Assembly: GCF_018070025.1 (NCBI RefSeq)
Contig: NZ_JAGPYQ010000001.1
Coordinates: 4,898,001-4,962,000, forward strand
Origin: Streptomyces liliiviolaceus
GTDB taxonomy: Bacteria > Actinomycetota > Actinomycetes > Streptomycetales > Streptomycetaceae
Reading direction: 5' to 3'
Length of the DNA stretch: 64,000 nt
Each line of letters starts with the position of its first letter. The first letter of the stretch is position 1. The notes beneath the pieces are model-generated. The model saw nothing but the letters and a program-made list of their open reading frames with translations, was not told where the DNA came from and made no database searches. The translations under genes and the position numbers were made by a program. Of the stretch, positions 16,944 through 25,832 are shown piece by piece.

Positions 16944-17780
16944 TCAGCAGCCCGCGGTCTGCGCGTCCGCCATGCGGGGTCCCGCGGCCCACCGGTCGTC
17001 GCGGGCGCCCACCACATGCATGGTGCCACTGACGTAACAGCCGTCGTCGGAGACGAGGTACATCACGGCGTTCGTGATGTCGTCCGGGTCGGGGGTCTCG
17101 ACCGGCATGCGGGTGAGCGCCGGACTCACCGGCCCACCGAGGACGCCGTCGTCGGCGGCGGTCTCGTGGTGCACGGCGTTCACCCGTACCCCGTACGGAT
17201 CCAGCTCCTCCGCCAGCACCTGGATCAGGGGGATGAGCCAGGCCTGCGCGGTACCGCCGTGCGGGGCGCGCCCGTCCGAGCGACCGGCCGAGCGCCCGGC
17301 CGTGAGCGGGGTCGCGGGCGGAGTCGTGATGACCACCGATCCCCCTCGGCCTCCGCTCATCAGATGGGGAACCGACGCCTTGATGATCCTCCAGACGCCG
17401 ATGAGCCTGCCGTCGATCGCGTGCTGCCAGGTCTGCTCGGCCTCTTCGAGGACCGCGAGGGGGTCGACGGTCCCGGCGTCCGCCAGCACGATGTCGAGCC
17501 GGCCCAGCTCGGCCACGCCCTGGTCGACGGCCGCCGTCAGCGCGGCCGCGTCGCGCACATCGGCGCGTACGGCGACGACACGTCTTCCCGCGCGCTCGAC
17601 GAGGCGGGCAGTTTCAGCCAGGCCGCCGGGGGCCGAAGGGCTCGGATCGATGCCGGCCGGAGCCGCCGCGTCCACGGCGATGACGTCGGCCCCTTCTTCG
17701 GCGAGCCGGACGGCATGACGGCGACCCTGCTCCCGTCCCGCCCCGGTGATGAACGCGACCTTCCCTGCGAGCCGTCCCAC
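16944..17780 (-). CDS. Mycofactocin-type SDR with a lost catalytic tetrad
   Basis: Short-chain dehydrogenase fold, 278 residues. The N-terminus GKVAFITGAGREQGRRHAV...EEGADVIAVD is the hallmark of mycofactocin-linked SDRs, and the tail (VRVNAVH, YVSGTMHVVGA) is normal. The active site is not: Tyr of YxxxK aligns with Gly175 and Lys with Gln179 (PHGGTAQAW), the Ser region reads ITTPPATPL, and the Asn position holds Arg (DGRLIGVW). GTG 17780 has AGGAGG upstream. It is divergent from a TetR gene. It may bind nucleotide without reducing, or be decaying. The frame is intact. Confidence 0.8.
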   Translation of the reverse strand: MGRLAGKVAFITGAGREQGRRHAVRLAEEGADVIAVDAAAPAGIDPSPSAPGGLAETARLVERAGRRVVAVRADVRDAAALTAAVDQGVAELGRLDIVLADAGTVDPLAVLEEAEQTWQHAIDGRLIGVWRIIKASVPHLMSGGRGGSVVITTPPATPLTAGRSAGRSDGRAPHGGTAQAWLIPLIQVLAEELDPYGVRVNAVHHETAADDGVLGGPVSPALTRMPVETPDPDDITNAVMYLVSDDGCYVSGTMHVVGARDDRWAAGPRMADAQTAGC

Positions 17781-17876
17781 GGGACCACCCTCCTGACATC
17801 GCCGATGACGCCGGATTCCGCTGATCAGAAAGGTTATGGCGCAGTGGGACAAAAGTAAACCGCGAAGCGTGCGACG

Positions 17877-18494
17877 ATGGGCGGCATGACGGAGCCATCG
17901 GCGCGGACAGCGGTGAACCTCGGCGGCCGGCCCGCCTCGACCAGCGCGCACCGGCTCGCCGAGATCGCCCAGGAGCTCTTCATCCGCCAGGGGTTCTCCG
18001 AGACCTCGGTCGACGACATCGCGGCTGTGGCCGGAATCAGTCGCCGCACGTTCTTCCGGTACTTCTCGACGAAGGCCGACGTGCTGTGGGTCGAGACCCA
18101 GAAGGAACTGGACCGGGTGCGGGAGGGCTTGGACGCGGCACCGGCGCACGAGAACTGCCGTGACGCCCTGTGCCGCGTGATCCCGGCCGCCTACCGCCTG
18201 TCGGAGTCCCAGCGGACCTGGGCACTCCAGCGTGCCGAACTGGTACTGCACGAACCCGCCGTCCAGGGGTCACTCGCCCGGCACCAGGCCGAATGGCGCG
18301 CCATGGTCACGGCCTTCGTGGCGCGGAGGGCGGGCGCCGAGGTCACGGACATGCTGCCGATGGCCGTCGGCGCGGCCGCGCTGAGCGGAAACCTGATCGC
18401 CCACGAGTACTGGACGGCCCATCCGGCCGAGGATCTGCCCACCGTGGTGACGCAGATGCTTCAACTCATGCTGCCTCGACTCGACAACATGTAG
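17877..18494 (+). CDS. TetR-family regulator, candidate controller of the island
   Basis: Repressor of 205 residues. HTH in residues 20-65: HRLAEIAQELFIRQGFSETSVDDIAAVAGISRRTFFRYFSTKADVL. The C-terminal domain resembles actinobacterial TetR proteins of the MftR-like type. ATG 17877; an ATG three codons later is equally possible. It is divergent from the SDR and 98 bp before the ferredoxin-reductase gene, whose promoter carries the best copy of the recurrent island operator. That position makes it the first candidate to bind the element, but other TetR genes lie outside the window. Confidence 0.88.
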   Translation: MGGMTEPSARTAVNLGGRPASTSAHRLAEIAQELFIRQGFSETSVDDIAAVAGISRRTFFRYFSTKADVLWVETQKELDRVREGLDAAPAHENCRDALCRVIPAAYRLSESQRTWALQRAELVLHEPAVQGSLARHQAEWRAMVTAFVARRAGAEVTDMLPMAVGAAALSGNLIAHEYWTAHPAEDLPTVVTQMLQLMLPRLDNM

Positions 18495-18541
18495 AACACC
18501 ATTGCGTGCCCGGAGCCCTCGTACGGCGGAAACCTGTTTAT

Positions 18542-18561
18542 ATTATGTTTGGAACATTATT
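18542..18561. promoter_or_regulatory. Island operator, copy A (best match)
   Basis: ATTATGTTTGGAACATTATT: ATTATGTT-N3-AACATTAT is palindromic with one mismatch. It overlaps the probable -10 of the ferredoxin-reductase gene (TATATT just upstream). The core GGAACATTATT is also found at 34597-34607 and 40562-40572 on the opposite strand. Confidence 0.7.
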
Positions 18562-18591
18562 GACAGAGCCGCGAGAGAGGGTCCCGGCGTC

Positions 18592-20217
18592 ATGACCTTC
18601 GTAATCAACCAGGGATGCTGCAAGGACAGCTCGTGCATCCCGGTCTGCCCGGTCCAGTGCATCCGGCCCCGCCCGGGCGACCCCGACTTCACGACGGCGG
18701 AGCAGCTCTACATCGATCCGGCGACCTGCATCGACTGCGGCGCCTGCATGGACGAGTGCCCGGTGAACGCGATCGACTCCGAGTTCGACCTGTCCGAGGA
18801 GTCGGCGGACTACCTGGACATCAACGCGGAGTACTTCGCGGCGAACCCGATCGCCGAGTCGCTCCCGCCCGATCTGGTCTACCGCAAACTGCCCGCGGGA
18901 CGTGCCGAGTTGTCGGTCGCGATCGTCGGTTCCGGCCCGGCCGCCTGCTACGCGGCCGGTGAGCTGAGCGACATCAAGGGCGTCACGGTCAGCATGTTCG
19001 AGCGTCTACCGACCCCGTTCGGCCTCGTGCGGGCCGGGGTGGCTCCGGACCATCCCAGGACCAAGCAGATCGCGAACCGGTTCGGTTCGGTGCTGGCCCG
19101 GCCCGGCGTGCACTGCTTCTTCAACACGGAGGTGGGCCGCGACATCTCGATCGACGAGTTGCTGGAGCATCACCACGCGGTGCTGTGGGCGGGCGGCGCC
19201 GACGACGACCGCCGTCTGGGCATACCGGGTGAGGAACTGCCCGGCTGCTTCTCCGCGCGGGAGTTCGTCGCCTGGTACAACGGCCACCCCGATTTCACCG
19301 GCCACCGCTTCGACCTGACCGGCCGGCGTGCGGTGGTGCTCGGCAACGGCAATGTCGCGCTCGACGCCGCCCGGGTGCTCGCCCGGCCGGTCGGCGCGCT
19401 GGAGCCGACCGACATCGCCCCGCACGCCGTCGAACTGCTCGGCGCCAGCCGCATCGAGGACGTCGTGGTCGCCGCACGGCGAGGCCCCGAGCACGCCGCC
19501 TACAGCACGGGTGAACTGCTGGCGCTCGACAGCACCGAGGGGGTCGCGCTGCGCGCGGTTCCCGGGGAGGCCGACAGCCTCGCCGGACGGACCGACCGTC
19601 AGGCCGCGGTCGTCCAAGCCGCGGTCGTGCGGGCCGCGGGCCGCGAATCCGGCGGAGCGGACGGCGGCGAACGCACGATCACCTTGCGGTACGGGCTCAC
19701 GCCGGTGTCGGTGAACGGTGACGGCGCGGTGGAGTCGGTGACGTTCCGCCGCGCCGACGGAAGCACGGAGACGATCGAGACGTCGTTCGTGCTGCGTGCC
19801 GTGGGATACCGCGGACGCTCCGTGGCCGGGCTGCCGTTCGACGACGTGACGGGTACGCTGCCGCACCGCAGCGGCGCCGTGTACGACCCCGAGAGCGGTA
19901 TGCCGGTGGTCGGCGTCTACTGCGCGGGCTGGATCAAGCGCGGCGCCAACGGCATGATCGGGAGCAACAGGACGGACTCCGCGGAGACCGTGGAGGCCCT
20001 CCTCGACGACCTTGCCGGGGGTCGCCTGACCGACCCGGTCCATGACGTCGAGCATCTCGCGCAGCTGGTGTCCGAACGCAATCCGGACGTGGTCGACAAG
20101 CACGCCTGGACACGTATCGACCAGGCGGAGCGACGTCTCGGCCGGGAGGCCGGGCGCGCCCGCGTCAAGCTGGTGAGTGTGGCAGAACTCCTCGCCGCCT
20201 CGCGGGTGACGTCATGA
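18592..20217 (+). CDS. Ferredoxin-fused ferredoxin-NADP reductase (FprB-like)
   Basis: Electron donor for the P450s, 541 residues. Residues 1-80 form a 7Fe/8Fe ferredoxin: CCKDSSCIPVCPVQC and CIDCGACMDECP. The rest is an adrenodoxin-reductase-type flavoprotein with FAD motif GSGPAACYAA, FERLPTPFGLVRAGVAPDHP, NADP motif GNGNVALDAARVL and the tail GWIKRGANGMIGSNRTDSAETV. ATG 18592 has GAGAGAGGG upstream. The same fusion is known in mycobacterial FprB. It overlaps the next reductase gene by 4 bp. Transcription probably starts at the operator at 18542. Confidence 0.93.
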   Translation: MTFVINQGCCKDSSCIPVCPVQCIRPRPGDPDFTTAEQLYIDPATCIDCGACMDECPVNAIDSEFDLSEESADYLDINAEYFAANPIAESLPPDLVYRKLPAGRAELSVAIVGSGPAACYAAGELSDIKGVTVSMFERLPTPFGLVRAGVAPDHPRTKQIANRFGSVLARPGVHCFFNTEVGRDISIDELLEHHHAVLWAGGADDDRRLGIPGEELPGCFSAREFVAWYNGHPDFTGHRFDLTGRRAVVLGNGNVALDAARVLARPVGALEPTDIAPHAVELLGASRIEDVVVAARRGPEHAAYSTGELLALDSTEGVALRAVPGEADSLAGRTDRQAAVVQAAVVRAAGRESGGADGGERTITLRYGLTPVSVNGDGAVESVTFRRADGSTETIETSFVLRAVGYRGRSVAGLPFDDVTGTLPHRSGAVYDPESGMPVVGVYCAGWIKRGANGMIGSNRTDSAETVEALLDDLAGGRLTDPVHDVEHLAQLVSERNPDVVDKHAWTRIDQAERRLGREAGRARVKLVSVAELLAASRVTS

Positions 20218-21407
20218 CGGCCCGCGTCATCGCGGTCGTGGGCGCGGGCCTCGCCGGGCTCCGTACGGCGGAGGCGGTGCGCCGGGCCGGCTGGACCGAG
20301 CGGATCGTCGTGGTCGGCGACGAGCCGCGCATGCCCTACAACCGTCCGCCGCTGTCGAAGAAGATCCTCCTCGACGGGACCGGCTCGCACGACCAGGTCG
20401 CTCTGCGGCTGCGGCCGTCGGAGCACGAGACCGAATGGCGGCTGGGAAACCGCGTCGTGCGCAGTGACCTCGATGCCCGGACCCTGTGGCTGGCGGACGG
20501 GTCGTCGCTGGTCTACGACGGTCTGGTGGCCGCGTCCGGTGTCACCGCGAGGAGGCTGCCCGAGGCCGTCGGCGGCGTGCGGCGCGTCCTGCGCACGGTG
20601 GACGACGCGGTCGCCCTCACCACCGCCCTCACGGCGGGAACGAGAGTGGTCGTGATCGGAGCCGGTTTCATCGGCTGCGAGGTCGCGTCGGCCGCCGTCG
20701 CACGCGGCTGCGAGGTATCCGTCGTCGCGCTCGACGCGGCTCCGATGACCGTGCCGCTGGGACCGATGGTCGGCGCCGAGCTGGGCCGCAGACACGCCGG
20801 GGCGGGCGTGCGCTTCCATCTCGGGCAGGGAGTCACGAGCGTGGGCGAGGACCTCGTCGTCCTCACCGACGGCACACGGCTCGGGGCCGACCTGGTCGTG
20901 GAGGCCATCGGCTCCCGGCCGAACACGCAATGGCTGGCGGACAACGGCCTCGATCTCGCGGACGGGGTCGTGTGCGACGCCCGGCTGCGCATGGGAGGCA
21001 CACCCGCCGCGGTCGCCGTCGGTGACGTCGCCCGGTTCCCGAACGCCCACTTCGACGACGTACCCCGGCGTGTCGAGCACTGGCAGATCGCGGCGGACAC
21101 GGCCCTGCACGCGGCCAGGACACTGGTCGCCGACCTCGACGCGGGCGAACCGCCCGCCGCGTTCGGCACGGTGCCCGCCTTCTGGTCGGATCAGGGCGTC
21201 GTCAGCATCCGGTCCTTCGGCATGCCGGGACTGGCCGACACGAGTGCCGTGCTGGAGGGCGATCTGACGGGCGAGGCCGCGATCGGGTACAGCCGGGACG
21301 GCGCTCTCGTCGGGGTGGTGCTGCTCGGGCTCGCCAAACAGGCGGGAGCCCACCTCCGTCGTCTCACCGCGGAACTGGAGACGGCGAGGGCGGGCTCCCG
21401 CACCTGA
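20214..21407 (+). CDS. NAD(P)H-ferredoxin reductase (putidaredoxin-reductase type)
   Basis: FAD protein of 397 residues that passes electrons from NAD(P)H to a ferredoxin. FAD motif VIAVVGAGLAGLRTAEAVRRAG, MPYNRPPLSKKIL, second nucleotide motif VVVIGAGFIGCEVAS, and VAVGDVARFPN near the C-terminus. Length is normal for the CamA/ThcD group. Translationally coupled to the FprB-like gene (ATGA). Two reductases in one operon may serve different ferredoxins: the two 3Fe-4S-type ferredoxins at 23958 and 58015 are candidates. Confidence 0.93.
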   Translation: MTARVIAVVGAGLAGLRTAEAVRRAGWTERIVVVGDEPRMPYNRPPLSKKILLDGTGSHDQVALRLRPSEHETEWRLGNRVVRSDLDARTLWLADGSSLVYDGLVAASGVTARRLPEAVGGVRRVLRTVDDAVALTTALTAGTRVVVIGAGFIGCEVASAAVARGCEVSVVALDAAPMTVPLGPMVGAELGRRHAGAGVRFHLGQGVTSVGEDLVVLTDGTRLGADLVVEAIGSRPNTQWLADNGLDLADGVVCDARLRMGGTPAAVAVGDVARFPNAHFDDVPRRVEHWQIAADTALHAARTLVADLDAGEPPAAFGTVPAFWSDQGVVSIRSFGMPGLADTSAVLEGDLTGEAAIGYSRDGALVGVVLLGLAKQAGAHLRRLTAELETARAGSRT

Positions 21408-21414
21408 CCGCCGG

Positions 21415-22515
21415 TCAGTCCTCCAGCAGGACCACTCCGCGCAGGTTCTTTCCGGAATGCAGGTCGGCGTACCCCTGGTTGATGTCGTCCAGGGTGTACG
21501 TCGACGTGATCAGCTCGTCCAGCTTCAGATGCTTGTTGCGGTACAGGTCGACCAGCAGCGGAACGTCCCGGTAGACGTTCACACCGCCGTAGACGTTCCC
21601 GCGCAGGGTCTTCTGCGTGAGCGTGAACTGGAAGAGGGACAGGTCCAGCGAGGTCGAGGCCGCCGGCGTCACCGAGGTGATCACCACGATGCCGCCGGGG
21701 CCCACCAGATCGACGGTCTCGGCGAGCAGTCCGCCGCTGCTCACGCCGACCGAGAGGATCGCCACGTCGGCGAGGCGGCCGGGGGTCAGCTCCGTGAGCA
21801 GCTCGGTGGCCTCGGCGATGGAGGCGACGGCGTGGGTGGCTCCGAAGGTCTTCGCCTGCTCGCGCTTGAACTCGACCGGGTCCACGACGACGATCAGGTT
21901 CGCGCCCGCGTTCCTGGCGCCCTGGACCGAGTTGACGCCGACGCCGCCGCTGCCGACGACCACCACGTTGTCCCCGGGACCGACCTCGCCGAGGTAGACC
22001 GCCGCGCCCCAGCCGGTGGTCACGGCGCAGCCCAGCAACGACGCCGCGGCGAAGGGGACGTCCTTGTCTATCTTGATGGCGCAGCGTTCGGAGACGACGG
22101 TGCGGTCCGCGAACGTGCCGAGGTCACCGGTCGCCGCGACCGACTGTCCGCGTGCCGAGAACGGCGTCTGCTGCCCGTAGCCCTGCTGTGCCGCGTTGAG
22201 GCACAGGTTCGAGCGGCCCTGCCCGCAGTTGCGGCAGTGTCCGCACGGCGGGTTGAAGATCAGCACGACGTGGTCGCCGGGCGCGACCCTGGTGACGCCG
22301 GGGCCGACGGCCTCGACGATCCCGGCCCCCTCGTGACCGCCCACGAGGGGCAGCGGCACCGGCATGTCGCCGGTCACCGCGTGGTCGTCGGAATGGCAGA
22401 GCCCGGTGGCCTTCACCTTCACCAGGATCTGGCCCGGGCCCGGGTCCGCGAGCTCGACCGGCTCGACGGTCCACTCCCCTCGGGTCTCCCACAGGATGGC
22501 GGCTCGGTTGCTCAT
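21415..22515 (-). CDS. NDMA-dependent-type zinc alcohol dehydrogenase
   Basis: Medium-chain ADH of 366 residues. GLCHSDDH, GGHEGAG, a structural zinc loop (C-x2-C-x2-C-x7-C) and Rossmann GSGGVGVNSVQGA are seen. The N-terminus (MSNRAAILWETRGEWTVEPVEL) fits the Rxyl_3153-type family, whose members hold nicotinamide tightly and work with mycofactocin. ATG 22515 has GAGAGG upstream. It converges with the reductase operon and is divergent from P450-1 across operator G. It may oxidise an alcohol made by that P450; no mycofactocin maturation genes are in the window. Confidence 0.88.
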   Translation of the reverse strand: MSNRAAILWETRGEWTVEPVELADPGPGQILVKVKATGLCHSDDHAVTGDMPVPLPLVGGHEGAGIVEAVGPGVTRVAPGDHVVLIFNPPCGHCRNCGQGRSNLCLNAAQQGYGQQTPFSARGQSVAATGDLGTFADRTVVSERCAIKIDKDVPFAAASLLGCAVTTGWGAAVYLGEVGPGDNVVVVGSGGVGVNSVQGARNAGANLIVVVDPVEFKREQAKTFGATHAVASIAEATELLTELTPGRLADVAILSVGVSSGGLLAETVDLVGPGGIVVITSVTPAASTSLDLSLFQFTLTQKTLRGNVYGGVNVYRDVPLLVDLYRNKHLKLDELITSTYTLDDINQGYADLHSGKNLRGVVLLED

Positions 22516-22572
22516 GATGTGCCTCTCGTGAGTGAGGTGCGGTCGGCCATTGCCCCCGCTACTCATGCTGTC

Positions 22573-22602
22573 TATTATGCTGGAAGTCGAATGTAAACAT
22601 AA
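22573..22602. promoter_or_regulatory. Island operator, copy G
   Basis: TATTATGCTGG (22573-22583) and ATGTAAACATAA (22591-22602). TTATG (22575-22579) and CATAA (22598-22602) form the outer arms of an inverted repeat. It lies between the divergent ADH and P450 genes. Confidence 0.5.
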
Positions 22603-22708
22603 GTAGCAGCATGAGAGCGCGACGACCGGCCGACTCCGGAACGCATGTGGTGTGTGAAGAACGGGGCGCGTGTTCCCGCCCGAGCAGCGTCGAAGAAAGG
22701 GGTAGCCC

Positions 22709-23905
22709 ATGACGTCCATGGCCGAGCGTGCCGAGGAATCCGGCCTCCCGGTCCACCGCCTGGACCTGGAGAACGACGAGCGGTTCGCGGAGGATCCGTT
22801 CGCGGTGTGGGACGAGGCCACCGACACGGCGCCGCTGTTCTACAGCCCGGCGGGCCGCGGCTTCTTCGTCGCCGCGGACTACGACACGGTCAAGACCGTG
22901 CTGCAGAACCCCCGTATGTGGTCCAACCTGCCGAGCCCGATCACGTACACCAAGGAGGAGGTCGTGATCGACGTGCCGCCGATCACGATGGATCCGCCGC
23001 AGCACACCGCCTACCGGCGGGCCCTGATCCCGCTGTTCAGCCCGAACGTGGTGGCCACGCTGGAGCCGCGCGTGCGGGAGCTGAGCCATGAGCTGTGCGA
23101 CAGCATCGAGGCCGCGGGTTCCTGCGACTTCGCGAAGGACTTCGCGAGCAAGCTGCCGGCGAGGTTCTTCCTGGAGTGGCTCGGGGTGACCGAGGGCGAC
23201 GCGGACCGGATGTTCAAACTGGCCCAGGCCGCGGCCTTCGACTTCCCGACGCAGGAGGAGCGCAACGCGATCGAGGAGGAGATCAACGCGATCGTCGGTG
23301 ACGTCATGAAGGCCCGCAGGCAGGAGCCGCGGGACGACCTGGCCACCGCGTTCACCCAGATCCGTATCGACGGCGAGCCGGTCGAGGAGAAGCTCCTGGT
23401 CGGCATGGCGACCCTGGCGTTCATCGCCGGACAGGAGACCACGTCGACCCAGCTGTCGTACATCGCCTGGCACCTGGCGCGGCACCCCGCCGACCGGCAG
23501 CTGCTGGTGGACGACCCCGATGTCATCCCGGACGCCATCGAGGAACTGATGCGCGTGTACAACACCGGAGGACCCGCCGGCCGGGTCGCGGCGCAGGACG
23601 GCGAACTCGCGGGCTGCCCCGTCAAGAAGGGTGACCGGATCTTCATCGCCCGGTCCGGCGCGGACCGTGAGCTGGACCGCGAGGTGCACCTGCTGCGCAC
23701 GCCCAACCGGCACAGCGCCTTCGGGCTGGGCGTGCACCGCTGCCTCGGCTCCCATGTCGCCCGTATGGAGATGCGCGTCGGCCTTGAGGTGTGGCACGAG
23801 CGCTTCCCGCGGTACGAGCTGCCGACCGATTTCGTCGCCCGGCACCGCTACGGCAGCTTCATGCAGCAGCTGACCAGGCTGCCGCTCGAACTGAACCCCG
23901 CCTGA
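22709..23905 (+). CDS. Cytochrome P450 (P450-1)
   Basis: Heme mono-oxygenase of 398 residues; soluble class I type. I-helix FIAGQETTST keeps the acid/Thr pair. ExxR is EELMR and the heme loop is FGLGVHRCLG with Cys about 345. ATG 22709 has AAAGGGG upstream. A dedicated ferredoxin follows 52 bp later, and reductases are encoded just upstream on the same strand. The family cannot be named from sequence alone; relatives near acyl-CoA enzymes hydroxylate terpenoid or steroid carbons. Confidence 0.93.
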   Translation: MTSMAERAEESGLPVHRLDLENDERFAEDPFAVWDEATDTAPLFYSPAGRGFFVAADYDTVKTVLQNPRMWSNLPSPITYTKEEVVIDVPPITMDPPQHTAYRRALIPLFSPNVVATLEPRVRELSHELCDSIEAAGSCDFAKDFASKLPARFFLEWLGVTEGDADRMFKLAQAAAFDFPTQEERNAIEEEINAIVGDVMKARRQEPRDDLATAFTQIRIDGEPVEEKLLVGMATLAFIAGQETTSTQLSYIAWHLARHPADRQLLVDDPDVIPDAIEELMRVYNTGGPAGRVAAQDGELAGCPVKKGDRIFIARSGADRELDREVHLLRTPNRHSAFGLGVHRCLGSHVARMEMRVGLEVWHERFPRYELPTDFVARHRYGSFMQQLTRLPLELNPA

Positions 23906-23957
23906 CGGGCGCACGGCCCGCCCGGCGAAACCACCACGACGCGAGGAGCACGCAACC

Positions 23958-24194
23958 ATGACCTCTCTTTCCGGGAAGGAAGCCACCGGTCTGAGGTTCC
24001 GGATCGACACCGACCTCTGCGCGGGACACGGCCGGTGCTACGCGCTGGGCCCCGAGTACTTCGAGTCCGACGACATCGGTTACGCCAAGGTGCTCGACCG
24101 GGTCGAACCGGCGGACCGGCGCGACGGCATGGAGGACATCGCGATGGCCTGCCCGGAGGGCGCCATCCTGATCGAGGAGACCTCAGGGAGCTGA
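23958..24194 (+). CDS. 3Fe-4S-type ferredoxin, partner of P450-1
   Basis: Small electron carrier of 78 residues. Cluster ligands CAGHGRC and a later CPEGAI: His replaces the second cysteine of the usual C-x2-C-x2-C, the pattern of actinobacterial P450 ferredoxins. ATG 23958 has GCGAGGAG upstream. It follows P450-1 in the same operon. Electrons probably come from one of the reductases at 18592 or 20214. Confidence 0.92.
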   Translation: MTSLSGKEATGLRFRIDTDLCAGHGRCYALGPEYFESDDIGYAKVLDRVEPADRRDGMEDIAMACPEGAILIEETSGS

Positions 24195-24221
24195 GGTCCG
24201 TACACGCTGACCCTGCCCCCA

Positions 24222-24276
24222 CGGACCGGGCGGGGCCCGCCGGGGAGGACACCCCCGGCGGGCCCCGCCCGGTCCG
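24222..24276. terminator. Strong bidirectional hairpin terminator
   Basis: A perfect 24-bp stem (24222-24245 with 24253-24276) and a 7-nt loop, between the convergent ferredoxin and esterase genes. Confidence 0.85.
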
Positions 24277-24283
24277 CGTCCGT

Positions 24284-25753
24284 TCAGATCACGCCTTCCC
24301 AGGCTTCGAGCCGGAACGCGCCGGGATTCTCCACCGTCCCCGCGCGCGAACCGAGTTGGCGCACCTTGCGCCGCTCCCCGTAGACCTCCCAGCCGGGATC
24401 GCCGCCGGCCACGAAGTCGACCCACGCCCCATGGGTACGGGTGGCAAGCTCCCGGGGCGCGTCGGGGCCGCGCAGCGCGATGCCCCACGGATCGTCCAGC
24501 GTGTCGAACACGAAGGGGATCTCCAGCGTGTGGCACGCCCCCAGCCGCCCGCCGTACGTGTCCGGCCGCCACGCGAACTCGTACACATGGCTCTCCGCTC
24601 CGGCGGCGCGTCGCGCCTCCACGTACCGCACGGCCGGCACGCGGCAGAACCAGTCCGACTGGATGGCGACGTACAGTTCCGCCGCGGTCGCTCCGGGCAG
24701 GCCGGCGCGGTACCGCTCGATCATCACCGCGGGGTCGACACCGAGCCTCGCGACCGTCGCCGCGAGCGTCCGCTCGTCCAGGGTGTCCGCCAGCCCGGTC
24801 GGCGCGCAGAACAGTCCGTACTCGTCGGCGTTCGTGCCGATCAGCAGCTCGACGGCGTTCGTGGCGCCGTCGCGGACCGCGTCGAGCGGATGCCGGGGCA
24901 CGATCTCGCCGTCCACGACGGGCTGCATCGCGAGGCGGCGGAACCGTGCGAACCGCGGGTCCTTGCCCGTGGCGGCCCGGCCGATCACCTCGTTGGTGGC
25001 GGCGTGGAGTCTGTCCGCCGGGACTCCGGAGACGCCCCGCACGCTGTGCGGTACTCCCAGTTCGGCGCAGAGCTCCGAGGCGAACAGCCGTGCCTCCTCC
25101 GGCGTGTGGACGTGGTGGCCGTCGCCGCTCTGCGCGATCGCGCGCCGCATCAGGCCCTCGGCCCGCGGCACGGTCAGCAGGGTGAGCAGCGACATCGCGC
25201 CCGCCGACTCCCCCGCGACGGTGACCCGGGCGGGGTCCCCGCCGAGGGCGGCGATGTTGTCCCGCACCCATTCCAGCGCCGCGATCTGGTCCAGCAGTCC
25301 GCGGTTGGGCACGGTGTCCGGCAGATACAGGAAGCCCTCGGCGGCGAGTCGGTAGTTGATGGTCACGGCCACGACGCCGTCCCGTGCGAACGCCGACCCG
25401 TCGAAGACGGTGGTCGACCCGGTTCCGGTGACGAAGCCTCCGCCGTGGATCCAGACGAACACCGGCAGACTCGCCGAGGTGTCCGGGGTCCAGACATTGA
25501 GGTTGAGGCCGTTCACGCCCGGCCGCACGGGGTCGGGGAGCAGCGCGTCGATCACGGCCGAGCGCTGCGGCGGGGCCGACACCGTGGGGCCGTACGCGGT
25601 CGCGTCGGCGACGCCCGCGTGCGGCAGGGGCGGGCGGGGCGCGGCGAACCGGTGCTCGCCTGTCGGCGGTGCCGCGTAGGAGATCCCTTTGAAGGACAGC
25701 ACCCCACGCTCGCGCGTGCCGCGGAAGGTGCCCTGGTCAAGTCTTGCTTCCAT
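24284..25753 (-). CDS. Type-B carboxylesterase
   Basis: Serine esterase of 489 residues. Nucleophile GESAGAMS (Ser about 183), oxyanion hole WIHGGGF, NYRLAAEGFLYL and GLLDQIAALEWVRDNIAALGGDP are all typical. The catalytic acid is probably in NADEYG and the His in CHTLEIPFVF. ATG 25753 lies only 7 bp from operator F, so the leader must be very short. No signal peptide, so cytoplasmic. It may hydrolyse an ester made by one of the Baeyer-Villiger enzymes or release the acid of an imported ester. Confidence 0.9.
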   Translation of the reverse strand: MEARLDQGTFRGTRERGVLSFKGISYAAPPTGEHRFAAPRPPLPHAGVADATAYGPTVSAPPQRSAVIDALLPDPVRPGVNGLNLNVWTPDTSASLPVFVWIHGGGFVTGTGSTTVFDGSAFARDGVVAVTINYRLAAEGFLYLPDTVPNRGLLDQIAALEWVRDNIAALGGDPARVTVAGESAGAMSLLTLLTVPRAEGLMRRAIAQSGDGHHVHTPEEARLFASELCAELGVPHSVRGVSGVPADRLHAATNEVIGRAATGKDPRFARFRRLAMQPVVDGEIVPRHPLDAVRDGATNAVELLIGTNADEYGLFCAPTGLADTLDERTLAATVARLGVDPAVMIERYRAGLPGATAAELYVAIQSDWFCRVPAVRYVEARRAAGAESHVYEFAWRPDTYGGRLGACHTLEIPFVFDTLDDPWGIALRGPDAPRELATRTHGAWVDFVAGGDPGWEVYGERRKVRQLGSRAGTVENPGAFRLEAWEGVI

Positions 25754-25759
25754 GGGCTT

Positions 25760-25779
25760 TAATTATGCTCCTAATAAAT
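25760..25779. promoter_or_regulatory. Island operator, copy F
   Basis: TAATTATGCTCCTAATAAAT. Its first 12 bases (25760-25771) are identical to the complement of 32676-32687 before the GMC oxidoreductase. It lies between the divergent esterase and acyl-CoA ligase. Confidence 0.55.
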
Positions 25780-25832
25780 GAAGTGCGCTACTATGGCATT
25801 ACTATGGGATCACAGAAGGGGCTTCCGCGTCG

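Noticed and set aside
18502..18591. 30-codon N-terminal extension of the FprB-like protein
   Set aside because: It would translate through the operator and promoter at 18542-18561; the ATG at 18592 fits the family start and has a ribosome site.
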